Below, in pieces: positions 21,019-29,582 of a stretch of DNA of 49,292 nt (within the stretch, counting starts at the first letter, position 1; the number at the start of each line of letters is the position of its first letter). Made by a program: the position numbers and the translations under genes. This DNA is from Clostridia bacterium (GTDB lineage: Bacteria > Bacillota > Clostridia > Christensenellales > Aristaeellaceae): NCBI GenBank assembly GCA_017543905.1, contig JAFYFC010000033.1, positions 1 through 49,292 on the forward strand, read 5' to 3'. Below the pieces are notes generated by a model, which saw only the letters and a program-made list of their open reading frames with translations, did no database searches and was not told the DNA's origin.

Positions 21019-21114
21019 CTTTTGTTCTTTTGCGCAAATCGCGTCTTTGGCTTGTCGCTTATTTGTCGCTTTAATATATCGAAAGATACTGGATGATTCT
21101 ATAATTCCTTTAGG

Positions 21115-21711
21115 TCAATGCTTGTGTTGAGGGCAGTGCGTTTTTAGCAAATCCCTAACGACCGCAACTTCTTCCGGTGTCATGATGCTTTTGAAAAGGC
21201 TGTACCTGTTTTTTTGACCGGTCGAGAGAGTGATCGTATATTTGTGCTCTTTGATCCTGCGTTGTACATCTGAGTAGAGGAGCCGCACTGTCTGGTCACC
21301 CGAATGTGAAGATGAATTTAATACCAGTCGGTCGACATAGAAATCATAAACCAACGGCATACCAGTCGGATAAAGTTCACGCATACGCTTTGCCAACTGT
21401 GCGGGTCTAACCAGAAGTAAAACCACAGCATACAGTATTAGCAAACCAATAATGGTCACAAAGGGCGTCGTCCTACTGAGTAATGCATTCCATAGCTCAA
21501 TCAGCCATTCGCTAAGCGTTATCTCGCCGCTTTTGAGGTAGGGAAACACTTCGTAAAGGCTCAATCCCAATACGAAGATAAGCATTAACAATACGTAGAT
21601 AACCATGTATCTTAGGAAGTATCGCCCGTTGCGCGCTCTTACGGCTGCTAGGTAATCTTTTTCTGTCATTGTTCCACTGATGTGGAGAATGGATTCATCC
21701 GATTCACTCAT
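21115..21711 (-). CDS. YcxB-like membrane protein
   Basis: A 198-residue protein. Two hydrophobic segments (about residues 33-53 and 83-102, YMVIYVLLMLIFVLGLSLY and TIIGLLILYAVVLLLV) are followed by a soluble C-terminal beta-rich domain (VYDFYVDRLVLNSSS through LSTGQKNRYSLFKSIMTPEE) that resembles the YcxB-like C-terminal domain. I start at MSESDE (21711) because AAGGGGAC lies 8 nt upstream; an ATG at 21738 lacks such a site. The family is of unknown function. The gene is AT-richer than the operons on either side and sits next to the broken hicB. Confidence 0.65.
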   Translation of the reverse strand: MSESDESILHISGTMTEKDYLAAVRARNGRYFLRYMVIYVLLMLIFVLGLSLYEVFPYLKSGEITLSEWLIELWNALLSRTTPFVTIIGLLILYAVVLLLVRPAQLAKRMRELYPTGMPLVYDFYVDRLVLNSSSHSGDQTVRLLYSDVQRRIKEHKYTITLSTGQKNRYSLFKSIMTPEEVAVVRDLLKTHCPQHKH

Positions 21712-21849
21712 TTTTCTGTCCCCTTTTGTATTCATCAAGTATCATATCAGATGCATAATGTTGTGTTCGGTTTAAGGACTATGCATTGCTTCAAAGAATG
21801 AATTATCCGTATCATCCGGAAGTGGAGTAGTGTCCACAGTTCACAGACG

Positions 21850-22500
21850 CTATTTGCTCTTCTCGGTATAAGCAACATAAGATTGCGCATTTTCGGCCGA
21901 ATCATACACGATAGCTATCATCTGATCGAGTCCATCGCTTAGTATCCACAACCTTTTTGTTTTGTTCTCTTTTTCAAGGACTTGATTCATGAAAGATATG
22001 AACTCTACATTGAACCAATCGCCATAACTGGCTATTGTTGTCGAATACTCATGACCGTTGCACTTGAACGATACGCTTCTTACACCGTCAGTCGGCGGTT
22101 CGTATGGATTGGCCGGTTCTTTGAGTTCTTCTGTCATACCTGACAAATCTTCACGGACATCAGTTATTTCAATATCAGCAGCTATAGATTGAACACCCTG
22201 AAGAAACAGCTTGTACATGTTTCCTATGTCGAATACTTCAGCATCAAACGCATACATACGATCTGTCAACGGTTTCCATTCTCCTGTATTCCATTGGTAA
22301 TCACCCATTGCTTTTTCAAACAGCTCCGTTGAAACAAACTCTCTCCACTGTTCAATGCTCATTGCTATTTCATAGCTCATGTTGGTACCTCCTGTCATTT
22401 CATTAGACTTGGTATTCTTTTTTGCAGTTTGACACCCGGAGATATTTAGGCAAAGAGTTATCAGCAAAATCAGCTTCATTACCTTAAATACTCTTTTCAT
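21850..22500 (-). CDS. Lipoprotein, or cytoplasmic immunity-like protein from an internal start
   Basis: The 216-residue frame starts with a signal peptide and lipobox (LNISGC, cysteine at 23). A second start exists at 22380: a GGAGG at 22388-22392 stands 7 nt before an ATG and would give a 176-residue soluble protein beginning MSYEIAMSIEQWREFV. The first start has AAAGGA about 11 nt upstream. I do not recognise the soluble domain; its small acidic single-domain build (EQWREFVSTELFEKAMGDYQ, ITDVREDL) resembles immunity proteins of polymorphic toxin systems. Both forms may be made. It is AT-rich compared with the flanking operons. Confidence 0.6.
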   Translation of the reverse strand: MKRVFKVMKLILLITLCLNISGCQTAKKNTKSNEMTGGTNMSYEIAMSIEQWREFVSTELFEKAMGDYQWNTGEWKPLTDRMYAFDAEVFDIGNMYKLFLQGVQSIAADIEITDVREDLSGMTEELKEPANPYEPPTDGVRSVSFKCNGHEYSTTIASYGDWFNVEFISFMNQVLEKENKTKRLWILSDGLDQMIAIVYDSAENAQSYVAYTEKSK

Positions 22501-22608
22501 ATTAGTATTATCCTTTCAATAATCCGTTCTTCATAACTCGTTGTTGTATGTCCCTACCCTTCGCATAAGCTTACGCATATACATCTCTCCCGTTATCGTT
22601 ATAAGGAT

Positions 22609-22637
22609 ATTCTATCACAGTCAACACTCAGCGGCAA
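22609..22637 (-). promoter_or_regulatory. Promoter for the lipoprotein/immunity-like gene
   Basis: On the minus strand TTGCCG (22632-22637), 17 nt, then an extended -10 box TGATAGAAT (TAGAAT at 22609-22614). The -35 box falls inside the left arm of a 10-bp inverted repeat (22631-22640 with 22673-22682). Confidence 0.5.
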
Positions 22638-22682
22638 TACTCAGGAGAAAAAACGTATATTCACGGTAAACGGTATTGCCGC
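22631..22682. repeat. 10-bp perfect inverted repeat with 32-nt loop
   Basis: GCGGCAATAC at 22631-22640 pairs with GTATTGCCGC at 22673-22682. It lies between the PIG-L stop and the lipoprotein promoter and covers that promoter's -35 box. A T-run lies in the loop on the minus strand, not after the stem, so it is not a standard terminator for the PIG-L operon. Confidence 0.6.
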
Positions 22683-22707
22683 GCCGGGTCTGCACGTGAG
22701 CGGACGC

Positions 22708-24396
22708 TCAGTTTATATTCTCAAACATATCGTTTCTGAGTTCGTCCGCGCCGACAGCCGTATACGCAAGCCCGAACAGTGCGTTGTAATAGGTTTTGCC
22801 CATATCCATGTTCCATCTCGCGCTCTGCGTGGAGTAGCAGTCGAAGGCGAGGTACGCGGTGTCTATCGCGCTGAGCCCGCGCATGCCGCTGCCCGGCGCG
22901 TACCAGTTCATCACTATGCGGTTTTCCGGATACAGGTGCAGATACAGCTTTTTCACCTGCCAGATGCCGTATTGCTCCGCGGATTCCGGATCGTAAAGGG
23001 GATCTGCGGCGGCGCTCATCGCCTCGCGCATAAGCGCGGCGGTAAGCCTGTGCTGATTGTGCCCGTATTCGCCCTCGAGATCGTGCGATACGACGACCTC
23101 CGGCTTATAGCGCCTTATGGCGCGCACTACGCAGAGCAGTCCCTCGTCGCCCCAGACCTGTTTAGTCTCCTCATAGCTCGGTATGCCTCTGTCCTTCAGG
23201 TCGCAGAACACGGGATGATACTTGACGCCGTTATAATAACAGGCGTTCAGCGCCTCCGTGCGCCTGACCCAAGACGCGGAGGTCATATACACGACCCCGA
23301 CGGTTCTGCCCGCGTTCACGTAATACGGGATCACTCCGCCGAACCAGAGCACCTCGTCGTCCGGGTGTGCGGAGAACACCAGCATGTCCGTCTTTTCCGG
23401 CAGGGGTCTAAAATCCTGATACTCGGTATCGCTCAGTCCGTACAGGCTTATTTCCGTTATCCCGCTGCCGGACTGCACGTATATCGTCACCTTTTCCGTG
23501 TGCGCAGGTACAGAATAGGTGCAGCGGTACAAAGGCGTGCCGGTATCCGTGGTTTCGGTGCCGAGCGTATTCCCGTCCGCGTCCAGATACGTGATGACAA
23601 ATTCCGGCGACGCCGTAAGCCACGAAACAGTCATATGGCTTATCGGTTCAGCTGCCGAAAACGTGAGCGTGTCGTGATTGCCCGCCGAATACCAGTGCGT
23701 TACGAAGCTGCCGTCAAACGCCTCGCGTCCGTTCGTATTGACGCGCGTACGCTCGTTTATCGAAGCTGCGGCTCTGAAACCCGCCTGCGCGCAAACCGTC
23801 TGCGTAAGCACGCGTTTTTCAATCCCGCCCGACGTAAGCCAGATGCTCAGTTTGTAATACGAAAGGCTTCTCTCCCGCGGAAAGCGCAGCTGTCTGACCG
23901 CGTCCGCCGCGCGCACGCGGTCTGCGCCCTTTGCGTCAAAGCTGTATGACGAAAGCGCCTCGCCGCCATCCAGACTGCAGAGTTCGCTCCTCACGCATCC
24001 GATCGGGCTCTCGCTCAGAAACCAGCCGCTTGCCTTTAAATAATCGCCCGGCCTGCCGAAGCCCGTTATGCACACGCTGTCTGAGCTGACGCCGTGCGTA
24101 TACTGTGCGCTGCCGCACACGATCACGTCTTCGGCGCGCACGTAGCCCGTATTTAGCCCCACCGGCACAAGATACCAGCCCTCCGATTCGGACATAACCG
24201 GCAGCTTCTCGCCGCGGTTCATATTTCCTATGCGCGTCGAGCCCGCGTCGGGCCGCCTGTAAACGCGCACGTCCGAGCCGGACGCGTTTACTATTACCGG
24301 CAGAGCAGAGTCAAGCGAGGCTTCGCCCGCAGCGCAGGTCAGAAAAAGCGCTGCGGCAATCAGAACGGCATACAGTATACGCTTCATAACCGTCAT
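22708..24396 (-). CDS. Secreted PIG-L-family deacetylase with SH3 and discoidin-like domains
   Basis: A 562-residue protein. Residues 1-26 are a signal peptide. Residues 34-95 form a bacterial SH3 (VYRRPDAGSTRIGNMNRGEKLPV). Residues about 205-320 resemble an F5/8-type C (discoidin) fold (FDGSFVTHWYSAGNHDTLTF through ITEISLYG). The C-terminal PIG-L/LmbE domain has the zinc motif AHPDDE at 343-348 and GHNQHRL for the further zinc and catalytic histidines. Known chemistry: removal of N-acetyl groups from GlcNAc-type sugars. Likely role: deacetylation of a wall or host glycan outside the cell. Its ATG overlaps the symporter stop by 4 nt, so the two are coupled. It is the last gene of the run. Confidence 0.85.
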   Translation of the reverse strand: MTVMKRILYAVLIAAALFLTCAAGEASLDSALPVIVNASGSDVRVYRRPDAGSTRIGNMNRGEKLPVMSESEGWYLVPVGLNTGYVRAEDVIVCGSAQYTHGVSSDSVCITGFGRPGDYLKASGWFLSESPIGCVRSELCSLDGGEALSSYSFDAKGADRVRAADAVRQLRFPRERSLSYYKLSIWLTSGGIEKRVLTQTVCAQAGFRAAASINERTRVNTNGREAFDGSFVTHWYSAGNHDTLTFSAAEPISHMTVSWLTASPEFVITYLDADGNTLGTETTDTGTPLYRCTYSVPAHTEKVTIYVQSGSGITEISLYGLSDTEYQDFRPLPEKTDMLVFSAHPDDEVLWFGGVIPYYVNAGRTVGVVYMTSASWVRRTEALNACYYNGVKYHPVFCDLKDRGIPSYEETKQVWGDEGLLCVVRAIRRYKPEVVVSHDLEGEYGHNQHRLTAALMREAMSAAADPLYDPESAEQYGIWQVKKLYLHLYPENRIVMNWYAPGSGMRGLSAIDTAYLAFDCYSTQSARWNMDMGKTYYNALFGLAYTAVGADELRNDMFENIN

Positions 24397-25829
24397 ACCT
24401 TCTCGTGCAGCTTTCTGACCTGCGCGGAGATCTCGGCCACCTTTTCGTCGGTAAGTATATACTTTTTGCGGAACCAGAACACCGCGATCGCCAGCCCGAC
24501 AATGGGTATGACCGTCATGGTCATCCTGAGCCCGATCTTAGCCGCTTCGGATACGCCCAGCGACCAGTCCACCGCCTTATCCGCTTCCTCGACCGCCTTG
24601 TCGCTCAGCTTGTTTATCTGCAGGCATAAAGACGCGATAAACGCCGCGATGCCGCTTGCGAGCTTGACCACGAACGTCTGCATGGAGAAAATCACGCTTT
24701 CGTCGCGTCTGCCCAGCGTGAGCTCGCCGTAATCCACCGTGTTTGCAAGAAACACAGTGGTGAGAATGTTTAATAGTCCGCTCGTTGCGAATATGAACAG
24801 CGCCGGCACGAACAGCACAAACACGCTGTTCATGCCCGTAAACGCGAGGCCGAGCAGCACTACATAGCCGCACATGCCCATGATAAGGCTTATGTAGAAT
24901 ATGCGCATGTTGGTAAAGCGTCTTCTGAGCGCCGGATAAAGCAGCATCATCGAAAGTATCTGCACTCCGCCGCCGAAGGTATTGAACAGGGTGTAGCTGT
25001 TGTACCAGCCCGTGCCGCCGAAATCGTACTTAAAGAAGTAGATGACGAGGTTAGACGTTATGTATATGGCGCAGTTTATCAGCACTATCGTCACTACCAC
25101 TGCCAGCGCCTGATTGTTTTTTATCAGCGCGCCGAACATCTGCCTGACGGAAACCGTCTCCATCTGAGAGGTGGATTTCTCCTTTACGTTCACGCAGGTG
25201 AGCACCGTGAAAACGATGAACAGCAGCGCGACCACAGCCGAGAAGTACTTAAAGCCGAGTATCTCTATTTCGCTGTTGACTGTGCCTCCCGCAAGCCTGC
25301 CCAGCGCGTTTACCGCGATCATCGTGACTATCGTGATTATCGCGGAGCCTACGCCGGCGCACGAGCGCGCGAGCGTGGTAAGGTTTTCTCTTTCCTTGCC
25401 GCCCTCGGTGAAGGCGGGTATCATAGACCAGTACGGTATATCCATCATGGTGTAGGTCACGCCCCAGAGTATGTACGCGATCGCCGCGTAGGCGACCATG
25501 CCGCTCGTATCCCTGAGGGAAAGCGGCGCCGCGAACATCGCAAACAGCACCACCGCGTTGGTAAGCGTGCCTATGAGCAGCCACGGGCGGAATTTGCCCC
25601 ATCTGGTACGGGTCTTCGCGACTATCGTGCCCATCAGCGGATCGTTGAACGCGTCGAATATGCGCGCGACGAGCAGTATCACGCCCATCGCCACCGCGCT
25701 CACGCCCATTACGTCCTGAAAATAGTACAGCACGTAGCTTGCGGAGAGCATGTACACCATGTCCTTGCCCACCGCGCCCAGCGCGTAGGACAGCTTCGCC
25801 TTGCCTGTAAGCTTCTCCTGAGATTCCAT
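24393..25829 (-). CDS. GPH-family sugar:cation symporter (MelB-like MFS)
   Basis: A 478-residue membrane protein with about 12 hydrophobic segments. The start at 25829 (MESQEKLTGKAKLSYALGAV) has GGAGGA 8 nt upstream; the longer frame extends into the intergenic region and is rejected. Hallmarks are DMVYMLSASYVLYYFQDVMG, the cation-site region FDAFNDPLMGTIVAKTRTRWGKFRPW with the conserved Asp pair, and SVIFSMQTFVVKLASGIAAFI. The family imports melibiose, xylosides, glucuronides and similar sugars with Na+ or H+. In this operon it probably imports a sugar released by the surface enzymes encoded beside it. Confidence 0.9.
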   Translation of the reverse strand: MESQEKLTGKAKLSYALGAVGKDMVYMLSASYVLYYFQDVMGVSAVAMGVILLVARIFDAFNDPLMGTIVAKTRTRWGKFRPWLLIGTLTNAVVLFAMFAAPLSLRDTSGMVAYAAIAYILWGVTYTMMDIPYWSMIPAFTEGGKERENLTTLARSCAGVGSAIITIVTMIAVNALGRLAGGTVNSEIEILGFKYFSAVVALLFIVFTVLTCVNVKEKSTSQMETVSVRQMFGALIKNNQALAVVVTIVLINCAIYITSNLVIYFFKYDFGGTGWYNSYTLFNTFGGGVQILSMMLLYPALRRRFTNMRIFYISLIMGMCGYVVLLGLAFTGMNSVFVLFVPALFIFATSGLLNILTTVFLANTVDYGELTLGRRDESVIFSMQTFVVKLASGIAAFIASLCLQINKLSDKAVEEADKAVDWSLGVSEAAKIGLRMTMTVIPIVGLAIAVFWFRKKYILTDEKVAEISAQVRKLHEKV

Positions 25830-25879
25830 ACGGTCATCCTCCGTTCGTTTATATAAACCGCACTCGCGGGTATTGACGA

Positions 25880-27076
25880 TCAGGGCTTTTTGATAAGGAA
25901 CGCTCCGGGCATATTCCGCGATACCTCGATCGGATAGCCGCTGTACACGCATTCGTCCGCAAGCCACATCGCCGAGGAGTGTCCGCCGTCAAGATTGCCT
26001 GCGTTGACCGCGCCGAAGGCGAGCATCACGTCCTGCAGGTTTTCAAAGCTCGCGCCGAAGGAATCCGGCTGCCTGCCCTGTACCACCAGCATCAGCACGC
26101 GCCCGTCCGCGTCCTGCCCTATCGCCGTGCGCGCGGAATAGCGCAGCTCCTGAGTTATTCTGGTCTTCTCTCCGTTTATTATGAGCGCGGGATAGAAGGA
26201 CAGCGCGTCCCGCATGTTCATCTGCTCCAGCTCGTCGTTCGAATAAACGCCCACGTGCAGCACATCGTCGGGCGTAAAGCCCATAACTACCCAGCCCTGT
26301 CTCTGCAGATTGCGGCTCAGGTATTTGCCCTCGCTCACCATATAGCCCAGCGGAACGCCGCCGCTTTTGGATTTGTCGTCCTCAAAGCCGCCGCCGTTTA
26401 TACCGCCCAGGGCGTCGTACTTGGCAACCAGCTTATCCAAAAACATGCCGCCCACGGTGCTTGAGAACTGGTCTATCGTGCCTACGAACACGCGCGAGGG
26501 ATCGTCTATCACCAGCATATAGCCGCGGAAGCTCTTGCCCTCCACGGTGTACATGGTGAGCCCTTCGTTTTCTTCGGTAAAGCGCTTGGCCCTTTCGACC
26601 TCTGCTTCTACCGGAAGGCTGTAAAAATCCGTCAGCAGCCACGTATCCTTGCGCTTGTCCGTCTGCTCGAAGCACATATGGCTTGCGAAGGGATAATTCG
26701 TGACCTGCGTCCTGCGCTTGAACGTAACCCTCTGCGTGACGAACACGTCGCATTCGAAGGTGGTTTCGCTCGTTTTGACCCAGTTGTCCGAGGTCATGCT
26801 CACGAACTCGGATCTGAGCGTATCCGGAAACCAATGCGAATCGAATTTCGTAACGATGTTCCATGCGGTCGAATTGTATTTAATCACGTTCTGGCAGCCG
26901 TTTTTGGACACCTTGTCGATCCCGACGTTGCACAGTGTCTGCGCAGTCTTGAACGCCACGCTCTGCTCGTATTCTTCCTTGAGCAGCGCCGCCTCGTCCT
27001 GAGTTTCGCTCTCCGCGGCGCACGCGGCTGCAAGCAGTATAATAAGCGTCATCAGCAGTATCGCGATTTTTTTCAT
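25880..27076 (-). CDS. Secreted phosphodiester glycosidase (NAGPA domain), copy 1
   Basis: A 398-residue protein with a signal peptide (MKKIAILLMTLIILLAAACA, first 21 residues). The N-terminal part (30-170) is specific to this family group; the C-terminal part is the phosphodiester glycosidase fold (PF09992) with IDDPSRVFVG, the substrate-loop GGINGGGFED and the closing AGNLDGGHSSAMW. The family includes the human uncovering enzyme NAGPA, which removes GlcNAc from a GlcNAc-phosphate-mannose diester; bacterial members are linked to exopolysaccharide and teichoic-type phosphodiesters. GGAGGTAAC precedes the ATG. It is the third of three tandem paralogues in transcription order, and closer to copy 3 than to copy 2. 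Confidence 0.85.
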   Translation of the reverse strand: MKKIAILLMTLIILLAAACAAESETQDEAALLKEEYEQSVAFKTAQTLCNVGIDKVSKNGCQNVIKYNSTAWNIVTKFDSHWFPDTLRSEFVSMTSDNWVKTSETTFECDVFVTQRVTFKRRTQVTNYPFASHMCFEQTDKRKDTWLLTDFYSLPVEAEVERAKRFTEENEGLTMYTVEGKSFRGYMLVIDDPSRVFVGTIDQFSSTVGGMFLDKLVAKYDALGGINGGGFEDDKSKSGGVPLGYMVSEGKYLSRNLQRQGWVVMGFTPDDVLHVGVYSNDELEQMNMRDALSFYPALIINGEKTRITQELRYSARTAIGQDADGRVLMLVVQGRQPDSFGASFENLQDVMLAFGAVNAGNLDGGHSSAMWLADECVYSGYPIEVSRNMPGAFLIKKP

Positions 27077-27126
27077 ATGTTACCTCCGTATATGGCGCGC
27101 CGGCAGTTTCTCCGGCGGAGCGTTTT

Positions 27127-28350
27127 TTATTTTTCCACCGGTCTGACCAAAAACACCGCGGGAAGCTGACGGGAAACGTCCAGCGGATAGCCGCTGTACA
27201 CGCTTTCGCCGTTTAGGTACATAGTAGCGGAGCTGCCGCCGTCGAGATTCCCCGCCGTCACAGCGCCGAAATACAGCATTACCTCCTGCAGGTCCTCAAG
27301 GCTCGCGCCGGGGCTGTCGGGCTGCCTGCCCTTGGCTGTGAACATGAGCACCCTGCCCTCGGCATCCTGCCCTATCGCGCTGCGCGCGGTGTAGGCGAGC
27401 GGGAAGTTTATCTGAACCTTTTTGCCGTCTCTCAGCAGCACCGGATAAAACGCCAGCGCGTCCCGCAGTTCCAGCTTTTCAAGCTCCTTGTCCTGATATC
27501 TTCCCACCACGAGCGTATCGTCCGCGGTAAAGCCCATCACGATATTGCACCAGTCGTTCGTGTAGATGTTTCGTCCCAGCAGCCTGCCCTCGCTTACCAG
27601 ATAGCCCACCGGCACTCCGCCGGAGGATATGCCGTTCCCGTCCTGAAAGCAGCCGCCGTTGATCGCCGCCACCGCGCCGTACTTGTCCGCAAGCGCGTCT
27701 ATGCGCAGCCCGCCGATGGCGTTTGAAAACTTGTCTATCACGCCCACGAACACGCGGGAGGGATCGTCGATCACCATCATATAGCCGCTAAAGCATTTGC
27801 CTGTGTAGGGATATACGCTGATGCCCTCGTTTTCGCGCGTAAGGCGCTCCGCTTTCTCGGCGTCCTGCGCGCTCGGGAGCATGCTGAAATCCGTCAGGTA
27901 CCATTTGTCCCTGCGCGCGGTGTTCTTTTCGAAGCACAGATGATAGCCGCACTCGTATTTTAACTCTATAGCGTTTCTGACCAGTATTACGCGGCTGGTC
28001 GCGTGCGCGTCGCACTCGAAGGTCGTATCGCTCGTTTTGACCCAACCGCTTATGCTTATATTCTCGCAGTAGCCGGAGCGCGTCTTCTGAAAATACCCGT
28101 CGTCGTAGCGGATAAGCGCGTCCCACGCGGGGCTGTCCTGCTTTACGAACGAACCGCAGGAGCGCTTGCCGAGCCGGTCGGTGAATATGTCGCACAGGTT
28201 CTTTACCGCGGGGATTACGAGGCTGTTTTCAAATCTTTCGCGCATCTCCGCCTCGCCGTCCGGCACGGCGGGCTCGTCGGCGTGCGCGCAGGCGCACAGC
28301 ATGACCAGCGCAAGCAGAAAATTCAGTATGCGTTTTATCGTATCGCTCAT
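27127..28350 (-). CDS. Secreted phosphodiester glycosidase (NAGPA domain), copy 2
   Basis: A 407-residue paralogue with a signal peptide ending near CAHA-DEP (residue 25). It keeps IDDPSRVFVGVIDKFSNAIGG, AAINGGCFQDGNG and AGNLDGGSSATMYL. Its N-terminal half differs most among the three copies (IRYDDGYFQKTRSGYCENIS, SMLPSAQDAEKAERLTRE), so this is the divergent member and may have another substrate. Its GGGAGTG ribosome-binding site overlaps the stop of copy 3 (4-nt gap), so the two are coupled. Confidence 0.85.
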   Translation of the reverse strand: MSDTIKRILNFLLALVMLCACAHADEPAVPDGEAEMRERFENSLVIPAVKNLCDIFTDRLGKRSCGSFVKQDSPAWDALIRYDDGYFQKTRSGYCENISISGWVKTSDTTFECDAHATSRVILVRNAIELKYECGYHLCFEKNTARRDKWYLTDFSMLPSAQDAEKAERLTRENEGISVYPYTGKCFSGYMMVIDDPSRVFVGVIDKFSNAIGGLRIDALADKYGAVAAINGGCFQDGNGISSGGVPVGYLVSEGRLLGRNIYTNDWCNIVMGFTADDTLVVGRYQDKELEKLELRDALAFYPVLLRDGKKVQINFPLAYTARSAIGQDAEGRVLMFTAKGRQPDSPGASLEDLQEVMLYFGAVTAGNLDGGSSATMYLNGESVYSGYPLDVSRQLPAVFLVRPVEK

Positions 28351-28354
28351 GATT

Positions 28355-29560
28355 TCACTCCCCCGGGTACTTTACAAGGAAGGTCGCCGGCATACGGCGC
28401 GACACGTCCAGCGGATAGCCGCTGTACACGCTTTCGCCCGCAAGGTACATCGCCGTCGAATGGCCGCCGTCGAGGTTTCCCGCGTTCACCGCGCCGAAGG
28501 CAAGCATTATGTCCTGCAGATCCTCGAAGCACGCGCCCAGACAGTTCGGCTGACGTCCCTGTGTTACCAGCATAAGCACGCGCCCCTCGCCGTCCTGCCC
28601 TATCGCGGTGCGCGCGGAGTAGCGCAGGGAATCCGTGATCTTTGTTTTTTCGCCGTTCAGCACCAGCGCGGGATGGAAGGCCAGCGCGTCTCTGAGCTTA
28701 AGCTGCTCGAGCTGATCGTTTTTGAACGTGCCGACTATGAGCTTGTCGTTTACGTCGAAGCCCATGATCACGTTGCTTGCGGGATCGTGCACGTTGTTGT
28801 AGCCCAGCGATTTGCCCATGCTGTAAACGCAGCCTATCGGCACGCCGCCGCTGGAGATTTCGCCGCCGTCCTGAAAGCAGCCGCCGTTTATCGCGGCGAG
28901 GGCGTGGTATTTTTGTGTCAGCGCGTCAAGGCGCATGCCGCCCACCGCGTTTGAGAAGCGGTCTATCGTGCCCACGAACACGCGGGAAGGATCGTCCACC
29001 ACCATCATGTAGCCGCGGAAGCTTTTGCCCTCTACCGTGTACACGCTGATGCCCTCGTTCTCGGCCGTATAGCGCGCGGCCTTGTCCACCTCGCTCTGAA
29101 TCGGCAGACTGTAAAAGTCCGTGAGCAGCCACGTATCCTTGCGCTTGTCGGTCAGCTCGAAGTACATATGGTACGCGCAGGGATAATCCGTGGTTATCGG
29201 CACGTGCGCGAAGGTGATGCGGTTGTTCATGTACACGTCGCATTCGAACGTGGTCTCGCTCGTTCTGACCCAGTTTTCTGATCTTCTGTCCAGGAACAGC
29301 GAGGTTTTCGGGGTAATGAAGAAGCCCGCGTCAAAGCGCGTGATCAGATTCCATGCGGGGCTGTCGGGCTTGACCTGCTTGTTGGTCTGCCAGCGCGATA
29401 TCTGGTCCGTGCCTACGCGGCAGATGGTTTCCACGGTTTTGAAGGCCACGCTTTCCTCGTACTTCGCCTTCAGCGCCTCGCCTTCGTCCGTGCTCTCCGC
29501 GCAGCAAAACGCCGTCAGCAGCGCGATAAGCGCAAGCGCGCAAATTAATCCTCGCTTCAT
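28355..29560 (-). CDS. Secreted phosphodiester glycosidase (NAGPA domain), copy 3
   Basis: A 401-residue paralogue with a signal peptide (MKRGLICALALIALLTAFCCA). It shares long stretches with copy 1 (KRKDTWLLTDFYSLP, YTVEGKSFRGYM, IDDPSRVFVGTID, AVNAGNLDGGHS), which points to recent tandem duplication. The catalytic loops INGGCFQDGGE and NLDGGHSTAMYL are intact. GGGGGAT lies before the ATG, 22 nt after the GH5 stop. All three copies appear functional: no frameshifts and complete motifs. Confidence 0.85.
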   Translation of the reverse strand: MKRGLICALALIALLTAFCCAESTDEGEALKAKYEESVAFKTVETICRVGTDQISRWQTNKQVKPDSPAWNLITRFDAGFFITPKTSLFLDRRSENWVRTSETTFECDVYMNNRITFAHVPITTDYPCAYHMYFELTDKRKDTWLLTDFYSLPIQSEVDKAARYTAENEGISVYTVEGKSFRGYMMVVDDPSRVFVGTIDRFSNAVGGMRLDALTQKYHALAAINGGCFQDGGEISSGGVPIGCVYSMGKSLGYNNVHDPASNVIMGFDVNDKLIVGTFKNDQLEQLKLRDALAFHPALVLNGEKTKITDSLRYSARTAIGQDGEGRVLMLVTQGRQPNCLGACFEDLQDIMLAFGAVNAGNLDGGHSTAMYLAGESVYSGYPLDVSRRMPATFLVKYPGE

Positions 29561-29582
29561 AGTATCCCCCTTTACGTGTCCT

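Noticed and set aside
22696..23949. 417-codon open frame opposite the PIG-L gene
   Set aside because: Low-complexity basic shadow frame; the minus-strand frame has a signal peptide, SH3 and AHPDDE.
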